DNA from: Streptomyces sp. SS1-1
GTDB lineage: Bacteria; Actinomycetota; Actinomycetes; Streptomycetales; Streptomycetaceae
Assembly (NCBI RefSeq): GCF_008973465.1
Contig: NZ_WBXN01000004.1
Span: 6,860,501-6,924,500 of the forward strand
Direction: 5' to 3'
DNA: 64,000 bases
Shown: positions 23,812 through 32,049 of the stretch, piece by piece
Position numbering within the stretch: position 1 is the stretch's first letter
Layout of the letters: each line of letters opens with the position of its first letter
Notes under the pieces: model-generated
What the model saw: the letters and a program-made list of their open reading frames with translations, nothing else
What the model was told of the DNA's origin: nothing
The model's database searches: none
Made by a program: the position numbers and the translations under genes

Positions 23812-25176
23812 TCAGCCCCAGGTCGCCGAGTAGTGGCGCCGGTACTCCCGGCGGTCCTGCTCGGCCCGGATGAACCGGGTCGCCACCAGCGCGACGATGC
23901 TCCCCGCGACGAGCAGCAGCCCCGGACCCACGTTGTTCGGGTCCGCCAGCCGCGCCAGCAGCGTGACGGCCTGATCCCCGCTGACCGACACCGACGACCC
24001 CGGCGACGCGTCGCCCGGCGCGCCCGCCCCCTGCGACGGTGACGGCGCGGGCGCCGCGCCCTTCTTCCCGCCCTGGTCCGACACCAGCAGCTGCACGTCC
24101 AGCGCGGCCAGCGCCTTCGTCACCGGCTGGAAGTACGTCGTCCCGCCGGCCTGACAGTCGCCGCTGCCGCCCGACGTCACCCCGAGCGCCACCCCCTCGG
24201 AGAACATCGGGCCGCCGCTGTCCCCGGGCTCCGCGCACACGTTCGTCTCGATGAGGCCGGTCACCGTCCCCTCCGGGTAGTTGACGGTGGCGTTGAGCCC
24301 CGTCACCTCGCCCTCCCGCAGCCCGCTGGTGCTGCCGCTGCGGAACACGCGCTGCCCGACGGCCGGATCGGCGGCGCTCGTGATGCGCACGCCCTTGCCG
24401 CCGCCGATCGACACCACGTCGGGCGTGGCGCCGGGGTCGCCGGCCGAGTACTGGATCAGCGAGTAGTCGGCGCCGGGGAAGTTCTGCCGCTCGGTCCGCC
24501 CGATCTGGTCGGTGCCGGAGCTGTCGGCGAACCACACCGACCCGTCCGGCCCGCAGTGCCCGGCGGTCAGGATGAAGAAGCGCCGCCCGTCGGTGACGTT
24601 GAACCCGGCCGAGCAGCGGCCGGCCGTCGACAGCAGCGGCTGGGCGCCGTTGATCCGGGTGGTGAACGTGCCCTCGCTGCGCTCCATGCGGACGAAGGCG
24701 CCGATGTCCTCGGCGACGCCCGTCATCCGCGACCAGTCGCCGGCGGAGACGGTGCTGTCGCCGCGGACGACGACCTGGTTGGTGCGGTAGTCCACCACCC
24801 AGGCGGTGCCGGGCACACGGGGCGCCGAACGCAGCCTCGCCGTGGCCGACTTCAGTTCGTCCATGCTGTGCTCGACCATCTTGGGCTTCATGCCCGCCCC
24901 GCTGACGGCGGCGGCCGCCTCCTGATCGGTGACCGCGACGACCGGCTTGCCGTCGGCGCCGATCCAGCTGCCCGCCGTACGGGACGTGCCCAGACGGGCG
25001 ACCAGTTCACCGCCGGGGCCCGGGGTCGCGGACTCGGCGAAGGTCCGCGGGACGGCGGACGGGCCGGGGGGCTCGCTCGCCACGGCGCGTGTGACCATCG
25101 TCCCCCCGAGGAGGAGTCCGCCGACGGCCGCCAGCCGTGTCACCCGCCGGACGAGACGTCGTCGTGCGTGCCTCAT
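23812..25176 (-). CDS. Streptogrisin-type serine protease with a C-terminal membrane anchor
   Basis: 454 residues. A signal peptide (about 1-33) is followed by an alpha-lytic-type pro-region (about 60-180, including SMDELKSATARLR) and an S1-family chymotrypsin-like domain. The catalytic triad is His207 in TAGHC, Asp237 in GADYSLIQY and Ser320 in GDSGGPM. Unusually, a Pro/Ser/Gly-rich linker and one hydrophobic segment (about 422-441, VGPGLLLVAGSIVALVATRF) follow, then a basic tail. The mature protease should therefore stay on the cell surface instead of being freely secreted. The substrate is unknown. It is not coupled to its neighbours. Confidence 0.88.
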   Translation of the reverse strand: MRHARRRLVRRVTRLAAVGGLLLGGTMVTRAVASEPPGPSAVPRTFAESATPGPGGELVARLGTSRTAGSWIGADGKPVVAVTDQEAAAAVSGAGMKPKMVEHSMDELKSATARLRSAPRVPGTAWVVDYRTNQVVVRGDSTVSAGDWSRMTGVAEDIGAFVRMERSEGTFTTRINGAQPLLSTAGRCSAGFNVTDGRRFFILTAGHCGPDGSVWFADSSGTDQIGRTERQNFPGADYSLIQYSAGDPGATPDVVSIGGGKGVRITSAADPAVGQRVFRSGSTSGLREGEVTGLNATVNYPEGTVTGLIETNVCAEPGDSGGPMFSEGVALGVTSGGSGDCQAGGTTYFQPVTKALAALDVQLLVSDQGGKKGAAPAPSPSQGAGAPGDASPGSSVSVSGDQAVTLLARLADPNNVGPGLLLVAGSIVALVATRFIRAEQDRREYRRHYSATWG

Positions 25177-25324
25177 GCATGGCTCCCGAACCAGGTACAG
25201 CGCGGCGACAACGCCGCGGGGCCCTCCCGGAGTTGAGCACCCGCCGGTTCATACGCACCCGGACCCCGCCGCGTTCACCGCGCCGGTGATCTCGTCACGG
25301 AGATCCGCTGCCTACACTGCGGCC

Positions 25325-25741
25325 ATGGACGACACGTCGCTCGACCGGCTCGCAGCGGGCAAGTACCTGCTCATCACCAGCTATCGCAGGAACGGCACCG
25401 GGGTGCCCACCCCGGTCTGGGTGGTCCGCGACGGCGACGCCCTCGGCGTGTGGACGGCCGCCGACTCCTGGAAGGTCAAGCGCATCCGGGCCCGCGCCGA
25501 CGTCCTGGTCGGGCCCTGCGACCTGCGCGGGCGGCCCACCGGCGACCAGGTCCCGGCGACCGCCGGGATCGCCGACGAGGAGACGACCGCCCGCTACCGC
25601 CGGCTCATCGCCCGCAAGTACGGGATCATGGGCCGGCTCACCCTGCTCGGCAGCCGGCTCCGCAGAGGGCCGAAGGGCACGGTCGGCGTCCGGATCACGC
25701 TGGGCCCGGCGCCGGAGGCCGATCAGGTCCAGGCGCGGTAG
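25325..25741 (+). CDS. PPOX-class F420-dependent protein (pyridoxamine oxidase fold)
   Basis: 138 residues. The split-barrel pattern is clear: LAAGKYLLITSYRRNGTGVP, TPVWVVRDGDALGVWTAADS, then WKVKRIRARADVLVGPCD. These residues match the actinobacterial F420-binding flavin/deazaflavin oxidoreductases, which reduce or bind small molecules using coenzyme F420. The substrate is unknown. TACACT (25313-25318) lies 6 nt before ATG 25325 and there is no ribosome site, pointing to leaderless expression. It ends by overlapping the convergent OB-fold gene by 19 bp. Confidence 0.85.
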   Translation: MDDTSLDRLAAGKYLLITSYRRNGTGVPTPVWVVRDGDALGVWTAADSWKVKRIRARADVLVGPCDLRGRPTGDQVPATAGIADEETTARYRRLIARKYGIMGRLTLLGSRLRRGPKGTVGVRITLGPAPEADQVQAR

Positions 25742-26136
25742 GGCTCGTCGACCAGCTGGAACACCGGCTCGCCGCGCACGGGGTCCTTCGCGGTGGACAG
25801 GCGGACCCGGTCCCCGCTGTGGATGCCGATGGGCGGGCCCATGACCCGGCCGCGCACGACGAACCCCTCGGCCATCTCGACGAGGGAGACATTGCGCGCG
25901 GCGGGGGTGTTGCGGTGCACCACGGTCGAGTGGCGGACCGTGCCCACGCCCTCGCTGCGCTCGGTGCGCAACTCGCTGCCCTGGCACACCGGGCACAGCA
26001 GCCGGTGGTACATCGCGGTGCCGCACCAGGTGCACCGCTGGTAGCGGAGGGCGTCCCCGTCCGTCTCCTTGACGTCGAGCACGCCGGTCCCGGAGCCGGT
26101 GATCCGGCCGGCCACGCTGCCTGAGTGGTGGTACAC
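25723..26136 (-). CDS. Zn-ribbon/OB-fold protein (DUF35-type, acyl-CoA-associated)
   Basis: 137 residues from GTG 26136 (AGGGAG about 9 nt upstream). The zinc ribbon is CTWCGTAMYHRLLCPVC. It is followed by an OB fold (GVGTVRHSTVVHRN, FVVRGRVMGPPIGIHSGDRV). Such DUF35 proteins usually partner thiolases or hydratases in acyl-CoA metabolism and bind acyl-CoA, but no thiolase gene is adjacent here. A 17-bp perfect palindrome 100 bp upstream is nearly repeated in front of the neighbouring TetR gene, suggesting TetR control. Confidence 0.8.
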   Translation of the reverse strand: MYHHSGSVAGRITGSGTGVLDVKETDGDALRYQRCTWCGTAMYHRLLCPVCQGSELRTERSEGVGTVRHSTVVHRNTPAARNVSLVEMAEGFVVRGRVMGPPIGIHSGDRVRLSTAKDPVRGEPVFQLVDEPYRAWT

Positions 26137-26234
26137 GCTGCTCAACTCCCTGCGCTCGACCGGAATCCCGCGTGCGCGGAGACCCGAGCACGCCCGTGCG
26201 CGGTCCGCGGTGCGTCCGTGCACGGCATCAATGT

Positions 26235-26251
26235 ATGGCACTGAGTGCCAT
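26235..26251. promoter_or_regulatory. TetR-type operator upstream of the OB-fold gene
   Basis: ATGGCACTGAGTGCCAT, a perfect palindrome about the central G. A close copy lies at 27068-27084 in the promoter of the TetR gene encoded just upstream. Confidence 0.7.
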
Positions 26252-26315
26252 GCGTAAAGGCACTGCGTTCCCTGGATTTCGGGAAGGTCGCGGGGATCGT
26301 GTGGACGGGGCCGCG

Positions 26316-27035
26316 TCAGCCGCGGCCGAGCACGCCCTCGAGCTCCTGCACGACCCGCCACAGGGGCGCGTCGCGGCGGGAGACGACCACGACGACGTCC
26401 CCGTCCGCCTCCGCGGCGGCCGGCGCGGGCCCGGGAGTCTCCGCGTACGTCGACAGGACGTACCCGAGGGCCCGGTCCACCTCGGCGCCCGCGTCGCCCT
26501 TCCCGTCCGACCGCAGCCAGGAGCGCAGCGCGTTGTTGTGCGCGGCGACCACGGCGGCGGCGATCACGTCCGCCCGCAGGGTCCCCTCGCGCCGGCCGGC
26601 GAACCGCGCCCGCAGATACTCGGCCAGCGCCCGCTCGTACCGCCACACCACCGACAACTCGTAGGCCCGCAGCCCCGGCACCCGCTTGGTGAGGCGGTAG
26701 CGCTGCACGGAGAAGGTCGGGTTCTCCGCGTAGAGGCCCAGCACCAGCCGGGCCGCGTCGCAGACCCGGCGCACCGGCTCGTGGCCGTCGTCGCTCGCGG
26801 CGAGGAACGCCTCCATGTCGGCCAGGCACCGCTCGTGGTCCGGGAAGACCACGTCCTCCTTGGACGGGAAGTACCGGAAGAACGACCGCCGTCCGACGCC
26901 GGCCAGCGCCACGATGTCGTCGACGGTCGTCTGCTCGTACCCCCGCTCCAGGAACAGCCGGAAGGCCGCCGCGACCAGGGCGTCCCGCATCGGGGGCTTC
27001 TCGCCGCGGCCGGGCGCGGCGCTCGTGGAGCTCAT
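26316..27035 (-). CDS. TetR family transcriptional regulator
   Basis: 239 residues. The N-terminal HTH is clear: MRDALVAAAFRLFLERGYEQ, TTVDDIVALAGVGRRSFFRY and FPSKEDVVF. The ligand domain has YRLTKRVPGLRAYELSVVW, resembling repressors of fatty-acid or acyl-CoA genes, but the ligand is not determinable. ATG 27035 (MSSTSAAPG). The same ATGGCACTNAGTG palindrome occurs in its own promoter and ahead of the OB-fold gene immediately downstream on the same strand, so it probably represses both. Confidence 0.88.
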   Translation of the reverse strand: MSSTSAAPGRGEKPPMRDALVAAAFRLFLERGYEQTTVDDIVALAGVGRRSFFRYFPSKEDVVFPDHERCLADMEAFLAASDDGHEPVRRVCDAARLVLGLYAENPTFSVQRYRLTKRVPGLRAYELSVVWRYERALAEYLRARFAGRREGTLRADVIAAAVVAAHNNALRSWLRSDGKGDAGAEVDRALGYVLSTYAETPGPAPAAAEADGDVVVVVSRRDAPLWRVVQELEGVLGRG

Positions 27036-27067
27036 GGACGCGAACGTAGCATTCGCACCCGGCTCAC

Positions 27068-27084
27068 ATGGCACTCAGTGCACA
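27068..27084. promoter_or_regulatory. TetR-type auto-operator
   Basis: ATGGCACTCAGTGCACA, a near-perfect version of the palindrome at 26235. A further half-like element, ACTGAGTGC, follows about 15 bp away. It lies about 33 bp upstream of the TetR start codon. Confidence 0.65.
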
Positions 27085-27216
27085 GGGCGGAGGGAACTGA
27101 GTGCTTTTCCCGGCCCTTCCGCGGAGCCGTCCGAAGGACCCGCGCGGGCGAGCGATGAGTTTCGCGCCCGCCGGCGGTCGACACTCCTGACAACGGACCG
27201 CTCCGGGAGGTACCCC

Positions 27217-27699
27217 ATGGCAGGCGACGGTTTCACCACATGTCTCTGGTTCGACGGCCAGGCCGAGGAGGCGGCCCGCTTCTACACCTCCGTCTTCGAG
27301 AACTCCAGCGTCGGCCGTGTCACGCCCTACCCGGAGGGGGCGATGCAGCCCGCCGGGAGCGTGATGACGGTCGAGTTCACCCTCGACGGCCAGAAGTTCG
27401 TCGGCCTCAACGGCGGACCGCAGTTCACCTTCACGGAGGCGACCTCGTTCATGATCCCCTGCGAGAGGCAGGAGGAGATCGACTACTACTGGGACCGGCT
27501 CACCGGCGACGGCGGCCGGCCGGGACCCTGCGGCTGGCTCAAGGACCGGTTCGGGGTCTCCTGGCAGGTCGTCCCGGCCCGGCTGCAGGACATGGTCGCC
27601 GACCCGGACCCCGAGAAGGCCGCCCGGGTCACCAAGGCGTTCATGGCGATGGGCAAGTTCGACCTCGCCGCCCTGGAGCGCGCCTACGCCGGCGAGTGA
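27217..27699 (+). CDS. VOC-superfamily (PhnB/3-demethylubiquinone methyltransferase-like) protein
   Basis: 160 residues. Sequence features of the PhnB-type VOC fold: FTTCLWFDGQAEEAARFYTS, VFENSSVGRVTPYPEG, TVEFTLDGQKFVGLNGGP, FTEATSFMIPC and WLKDRFGVSWQVVPARLQDM. The family's methyltransferase name is historical; most members have no proven activity. GGGAGG lies 6 nt before ATG 27217. It is monocistronic by spacing and convergent with the alcohol dehydrogenase. Confidence 0.85.
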   Translation: MAGDGFTTCLWFDGQAEEAARFYTSVFENSSVGRVTPYPEGAMQPAGSVMTVEFTLDGQKFVGLNGGPQFTFTEATSFMIPCERQEEIDYYWDRLTGDGGRPGPCGWLKDRFGVSWQVVPARLQDMVADPDPEKAARVTKAFMAMGKFDLAALERAYAGE

Positions 27700-27729
27700 C
27701 CCCGCCGTACGGGCCGGAAGCAGGACGGG

Positions 27730-28749
27730 TCAGAAGTCGTTCACCAGCACCGCCGCCCCGTCGAACCGCCCCGCCTTCAGATCCCGCAGCGCCTCGTCCG
27801 CCCGTGACATCGGATACGGGTGGGTGGTCGCGCGCACCCCGTGCCGCGCGGCCGACTCCAGGAACTCACGCGCGTCCTCCCGGGTGTTGGCGGTGACGCT
27901 CCGCACCTGCCGCTCGTAGAACAGGTCCCGCTCGTAGGTCAGCGACGGGATGTCCGTGAGGTGGATGCCCGCGATCGCCAGGGTGCCGCCCCGGTCCAGG
28001 GCCCGCAGTGCCACCGGGACGAGGTCCCCGACCGGCGCGAACAGGATCGCGCTGTCCAGCGGCTCGGGCGGCATCGCGTACGCGTCCCCGGCCGACGCGG
28101 CCCCCAGCTCCAGGGCCAGCCGTCGCGCCGCCGCCCCGCGGGTGAGGACGTGCACGGTGGCGCCCTCCGCCAGGGCCAGCTGCGCGCACAGATGGGCGCT
28201 GCCCCCGAAGCCGTACAGGCCGAGCCGGCCGCCGGGCGGCAGCGCCGACCGCCGCAGCGCGCGGTACCCGATGATCCCGGCGCACAGCAGCGGGGCGAGC
28301 GCCTCGTCGTCCAGGCCCTCCGGGAGCCGGTGGGCGAACGCCGCCGGCACGGTCGTGTACTCCGCGTACCCGCCGTCGGCGTCCCAGCCCGTGTACGTGG
28401 AGGCCGGGCACAGGTTCTCCGCGCCCCGCAGGCAGTACGGGCACGTCCCGTCGGTCCGCCGCAGCCAGGCCACCCCGACCCGCTCGCCGGGCGCGAAGCC
28501 GTGCACGGCCGCACCGGTTCCGGCGACCTCGCCGACGACCTCGTGGCCGGGGGTGACGCCCGGCCGGTGCACCGGGAGGTCGCCCTCGGCGACATGCAGG
28601 TCCGTCCGGCACACCCCGCAGGCGCGGACCCGGACCAGCAGCTCGTCGTCGGCCGGTACCGGCACCGGTCGGCGCACCTCCCGCAGGGGGCCGCCGTCGA
28701 TCGGCCCCGGCTCGGTCACCGACCACGCCCGCATCGTCCCGTCCGCCAT
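27730..28749 (-). CDS. Zinc-dependent alcohol dehydrogenase (AdhP-like)
   Basis: 339 residues, medium-chain dehydrogenase. Catalytic zinc site: CGVCRTDLH and the GHEVVGEV segment. Structural zinc cluster: TCPYCLRGAENLC. Cofactor motif: LYGFGGSAHLCAQLAL. The sequence pattern (GWDADGGYAEYTTVPAAFAH, LLCAGIIGYRAL) matches the alcohol-preferring AdhP/AdhA subgroup acting on primary alcohols and aldehydes with NAD(H). It runs opposite to the next VOC gene, sharing an intergenic region with a TAGCGT box for that gene. Confidence 0.88.
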   Translation of the reverse strand: MADGTMRAWSVTEPGPIDGGPLREVRRPVPVPADDELLVRVRACGVCRTDLHVAEGDLPVHRPGVTPGHEVVGEVAGTGAAVHGFAPGERVGVAWLRRTDGTCPYCLRGAENLCPASTYTGWDADGGYAEYTTVPAAFAHRLPEGLDDEALAPLLCAGIIGYRALRRSALPPGGRLGLYGFGGSAHLCAQLALAEGATVHVLTRGAAARRLALELGAASAGDAYAMPPEPLDSAILFAPVGDLVPVALRALDRGGTLAIAGIHLTDIPSLTYERDLFYERQVRSVTANTREDAREFLESAARHGVRATTHPYPMSRADEALRDLKAGRFDGAAVLVNDF

Positions 28750-28881
28750 GGTGGACCCCGTCCTTCGGCCCGTCGCCGTACCCCTTCCAGTCTGGAACGG
28801 AACGGCGCGTTCGGCGCGCGGCCCGACGGCAGCCTGGCTAGCGTGGAAAACCCGGACCACCCACCCAGCGGGAGCGCAGTC

Positions 28882-29682
28882 ATGGCCGTGAAACCTGAGG
28901 GAACCCCCATCTGGGCCGACGCGATGTTCACCGACCTCGAAGGGGCCAAGACCTTCTACGGCGACGTCCTCGGCTGGACGTTCGGCGAGTCGACGTCGGA
29001 GTACGGGAACTACACCCAGGCCTACGCCCAGGGCAAGGCCGCCGCCGCGGTGGTGCCGCCGATGCCCGGCCAGGAGGGGCAGTCGCAGTGGTGCCTGTAC
29101 TTCGCCACCGCGGACGCCGCCGCGACCGCGGGGCGGATCCGGGAGAACGGCGGGGAGATCCTGATGGAGCCGATGGCGGTCGGCGACTTCGGCACCATGT
29201 GCCTGGCCCGCGAGCCCGGCGGGGCCGTCTTCGGCCTGTGGCAGCCCGGCACCCACAAGGGCTTCGAGGCGTCGGCGGAGGAGCCGGGCGCGTACTGCTG
29301 GGCCGAGGTCTTCACCCGCGAACCGGAGAGGACCGACGCCTTCTTCCCGGCCGTGTTCGGCTACGGCGCCCGGCAGATGGAGGACGACGCGATGGACTTC
29401 CGCGTCTTCTCGACCGGTGACGCCCCGGTGCTCGGCCGGATGCGGATGACGGAGGAGTTCCCGCCGGAGATCCCCTCCTACATCAACGTCTACTTCACGG
29501 TCGACGACTGCGACGACGCGGTCGCCCGCGCCACCAAGCAGGGTGCCGTGCTGCGGTTCGGCCCGATGACGTCGCCGTTCGGCCGGCTCGCGGCGCTGAC
29601 CGACCCGCAGGGCGCCAACTTCACGGTGATGGACGTCACCACCACCGAGGGGGAGATGCCGGAGACGACCGAGGTGTCCTGA
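28882..29682 (+). CDS. Two-domain VOC (glyoxalase/bleomycin-resistance-like) protein
   Basis: 266 residues made of two similar VOC modules. Module 1 is WADAMFTDLEGAKTFYGDVL through EPGGAVFGLWQPG; module 2 is AYCWAEVFTREPERTDAFFP through FGRLAALTDPQGANFTVMD. These folds bind metals and small hydrophobic ligands; the streptomycete members of this type are often annotated as hydroxylases without evidence. TAGCGT (28839-28844) is a likely -10. GGGAGC lies 7 nt before ATG 28882. A large hairpin follows the gene. Confidence 0.85.
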   Translation: MAVKPEGTPIWADAMFTDLEGAKTFYGDVLGWTFGESTSEYGNYTQAYAQGKAAAAVVPPMPGQEGQSQWCLYFATADAAATAGRIRENGGEILMEPMAVGDFGTMCLAREPGGAVFGLWQPGTHKGFEASAEEPGAYCWAEVFTREPERTDAFFPAVFGYGARQMEDDAMDFRVFSTGDAPVLGRMRMTEEFPPEIPSYINVYFTVDDCDDAVARATKQGAVLRFGPMTSPFGRLAALTDPQGANFTVMDVTTTEGEMPETTEVS

Positions 29683-29697
29683 ACACCTCGTGCGCGC

Positions 29698-29742
29698 GGC
29701 CGGCGGCCCGTACCGGCACCCGGCCCGGACGGGCCGCCGGCC
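29698..29742 (+). terminator. Long-stem terminator after the two-domain VOC gene
   Basis: A perfect 14-bp stem (29698-29711 with 29729-29742) with a 17-nt loop that can fold further. It ends about 5 nt before the presumed -10 of the RNase HI gene, insulating the two units. Confidence 0.7.
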
Positions 29743-29760
29743 CATGGCATGATCGGACGC

Positions 29761-30438
29761 ATGCGTGAACGTGTGGTGGCCGCGTGCGACGGGGCTTCGA
29801 AGGGCAACCCCGGGCCGGCGGCCTGGGCGTGGGTCGTCGCCGGCCCCGCGCAGGCACCGGAGCGCTGGGAGGCGGGCCCGCTGGGCCGCGCCACCAACAA
29901 CGTCGCGGAACTCACCGCCCTGGAGCGGCTGCTCGGCGCGACCGACCCGGACGTGCCGCTGGAGATCCGCATGGACTCGCAGTACGCCATGAAGGCCGTC
30001 ACCACCTGGCTGCCCGGCTGGAAGCGCAACGGCTGGAAGACGTCCGCGGGCAAGCCGGTCGCCAACCAGGACCTCGTGGTCCGCATCGACGACCTGCTCA
30101 CCGGCCGGGACGTGGAGTTCCGTCACGTCCCCGCCCACCAGGTCGACGGCGACCCGCTCAACGACTTCGCCGACCGGGCCGCCAGCCAGGCCGCCACCGT
30201 GCAGGAGCCCGCGGGCAGCGCGCTCGGCTCACCCGAGCCGCCGCCCTCCCCGGACGTTCCGCAGAAGGCGCCGCGCCGCAAGGCCGCGCCCGCCCGGAAG
30301 AACGGCTCGGCCGCGCGCACCATCAAGGCCAAGTTCCCCGGCCGCTGCGTCTGCGGGCGCGGTTACGCGGCGGGGGAGCAGATCGCCAAGAACGCGCAGG
30401 GCTGGGGCCACCCGGAGTGCCGTACCGCCGACGCCTGA
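29761..30438 (+). CDS. Ribonuclease HI with a C-terminal cysteine-rich extension
   Basis: 225 residues. The RNase H domain (1 to about 145) has the catalytic carboxylates Asp10 (ACDGASKGNPGP), Glu50 (NNVAELTAL), Asp72 (RMDSQYAMK) and Asp135 (PLNDFADRAA), plus the conserved His126. It cuts RNA in RNA-DNA hybrids. A Pro/Ala/Lys linker leads to a small cysteine-rich module (CVCGRGYAAGEQIAKNAQGW then GHPEC) likely to bind zinc, an extension not present in plain RNase HI. CATGAT (29748-29753) lies 7 nt before ATG 29761 with no ribosome site: probably leaderless. An in-frame ATG at 29749 falls in that box. Confidence 0.88.
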   Translation: MRERVVAACDGASKGNPGPAAWAWVVAGPAQAPERWEAGPLGRATNNVAELTALERLLGATDPDVPLEIRMDSQYAMKAVTTWLPGWKRNGWKTSAGKPVANQDLVVRIDDLLTGRDVEFRHVPAHQVDGDPLNDFADRAASQAATVQEPAGSALGSPEPPPSPDVPQKAPRRKAAPARKNGSAARTIKAKFPGRCVCGRGYAAGEQIAKNAQGWGHPECRTADA

Positions 30439-30457
30439 CCGGGCGGGCCCGGGCCGC

Positions 30458-31282
30458 TCAGTCCGTGTCGAAGGTGTAGTGCGGGGTGTGGTCGAGCAGA
30501 TCGGCCGGGCGCGTGTCGTTCCACGGCTTCATCGTCTCGTGCAGATCGACCACGTCCGGGGTGCCCGCCACCGGGAGGTAGCCGGAGCCGGGGTGCCGCC
30601 GCTGCCACTGCGCCCACAGCTTGTCGACGTAGGCGTGGTGCAGCCAGAACACCGGGTCGTTGGGGGACGCCCCGGTCGCCATGTGCCCGCCGACCCAGAC
30701 GTGGACCCGGTTGTGCAGATTCGGGCCGCGCCAGCCCTCCAGGTGGTTGCGGAACCCGTCGGACGCGCTGTTCCACGGCGCCATGTCGTACGTCGGCATG
30801 GCCAGCACCGACTCGACCTCGGCCCGTGTGGGCAGCTCCCGTACGGCGGTCCCCAGCGAACGGCGCAGGAACGTACGGCCGTCCACGCGGACGGTGATCT
30901 GCCACTTGCCCGTGCCGGTGGCGAACGGCCCGTCCATGACCCGGCCGTCGAGGGCGCGCCCGGTGCCGCCGAGGAAGTCGGGCGCCCACAGCGAGGAACG
31001 CGGGGAGCGGTCGGCGGTCCAGTCCCAGTACGGCAGCGCGACCGAGGGGTCCACCTCCTGCAGCGCGCGTTCGAACGCGAGCAGGAATCTGCGGTGCCAG
31101 GGCAGGAACGACGGTGAGCGGTGCCCGGTGCGCTCGCCGTGGTCGGTGTCGCCGAGGATGAAGGCGTTGTGGGTGGTGACGAACGCGTCGTAGCGTCCGG
31201 TGCGCTTCAGCTCCAGGAGGGCGTCGGTGAAACGGCGCTTCTCGTCGGAGGTCAGGGCGGCCTGGTTCTTGCGGACGGTCAT
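30458..31282 (-). CDS. melC2: Tyrosinase (monophenol monooxygenase)
   Basis: 274 residues, the normal Streptomyces tyrosinase length. All six copper-binding histidines are in place: His38, His54 and His63 (CuA), and His190, His194 and His216 (CuB, in NDPVFWLHHAYVDKLW). It oxidises tyrosine through DOPA to dopaquinone, the entry to melanin. It has no signal peptide and is exported together with the MelC1 caddie protein encoded 34 nt upstream, which also delivers copper. ATG 31282. Confidence 0.97.
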   Translation of the reverse strand: MTVRKNQAALTSDEKRRFTDALLELKRTGRYDAFVTTHNAFILGDTDHGERTGHRSPSFLPWHRRFLLAFERALQEVDPSVALPYWDWTADRSPRSSLWAPDFLGGTGRALDGRVMDGPFATGTGKWQITVRVDGRTFLRRSLGTAVRELPTRAEVESVLAMPTYDMAPWNSASDGFRNHLEGWRGPNLHNRVHVWVGGHMATGASPNDPVFWLHHAYVDKLWAQWQRRHPGSGYLPVAGTPDVVDLHETMKPWNDTRPADLLDHTPHYTFDTD

Positions 31283-31316
31283 GTCGGCTGGTGCTCCACG
31301 GTGCGGGTCCGGCTGG

Positions 31317-31691
31317 TCAGTTGGCGGGGAAGGGCAGCAGGGCAGCGCCCTGGAGCTCGTCCACGGCCGCGCGGGCGGCGGCGCGCGGGGTGGGCACCGG
31401 GTCGTAGTGGCTGACGACGCTGATCCAGGTGCCGTCGGCGTTGCGCATCAGGTGCAGCTCCACGCCGTCGATGAGCACGGTGTAGCCGGTGCCGTGGTGC
31501 GCGTGGGCGCCCGTCGCCGGGCGGCCCTGTATCCGGCGGCCCCGGTAGACCTCGTCGAAGGAGGCGGGGGAGTGCGGGTCGTGGTGTGCGCGCGCCGGCG
31601 TGGCGGTGGCGGGGGCGGCGGCGACACCGGCCGCCGCGGTGGCGAGGGCGGCGGCGGTGGTGAGCGCCTGCCGTCTGCTGAGTGCGGGCAT
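31317..31691 (-). CDS. melC1: Tyrosinase cofactor/copper chaperone MelC1
   Basis: 124 residues. A twin-arginine signal (LSRRQALTTAAALATAAAGV) is followed by the caddie domain: HHDPHSPASFDEVYRGRRIQ, AHAHHGTGYTVLIDGVELHL, and WISVVSHYDPVPTPRAAARA. It binds apo-tyrosinase, inserts copper and carries the complex through the Tat system. First gene of the mel operon. The upstream region has a short tandem repeat (GGTGCGTTCG twice). Confidence 0.95.
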   Translation of the reverse strand: MPALSRRQALTTAAALATAAAGVAAAPATATPARAHHDPHSPASFDEVYRGRRIQGRPATGAHAHHGTGYTVLIDGVELHLMRNADGTWISVVSHYDPVPTPRAAARAAVDELQGAALLPFPAN

Positions 31692-32049
31692 ACGGATCTC
31701 CCGGGTGCGTTCGATGGTGCGTTCGGGTGGTGACTCCGTATGCCTATCGGGCCGGACGCGACCGGGAGAAACCGCGCGAAGGCGGTTGGGTCCGATCCGG
31801 ACAAGTGCGCACATGTCATGCAGAGTTGAACCAAGATGATCTTGCTCGCGGCGAAGCTCCCGGCGGGCGGAACGGGCAATTCCTTCTCCGTCGGCGCCCT
31901 TTGGCGGTGATCTCTCGCGCGGGGTGCCGGTGGTGGTGGGCTGCCTCACGCCGGGAAGCTGGCGCGATCCGCGGGCAGCGCGGAATCGGGCGCGCCGCCT
32001 GCTACTCTGCGGTCCGAAATGACCGATTAGTTGATTTTTAGGGGTGCGT
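31692..32049. promoter_or_regulatory. Divergent intergenic region between mel and the flavin hydroxylase
   Basis: 358 nt with no convincing gene. Near melC1 it holds two copies of GGTGCGTTCG. On the other side TACTCT (32003-32008) is a likely -10 for the flavin hydroxylase, followed by a short AT-rich leader (GATTAGTTGATTTTT) and AGGGG at 32040-32044. I see no stable hairpin or riboswitch-like fold in the middle. Confidence 0.45.

Noticed and set aside
31682..32041. 119-residue plus-strand frame between mel and the flavin hydroxylase
   Set aside because: Trp/Arg/Cys-rich, unlike local proteins, and it overlaps the likely promoter of the next gene.
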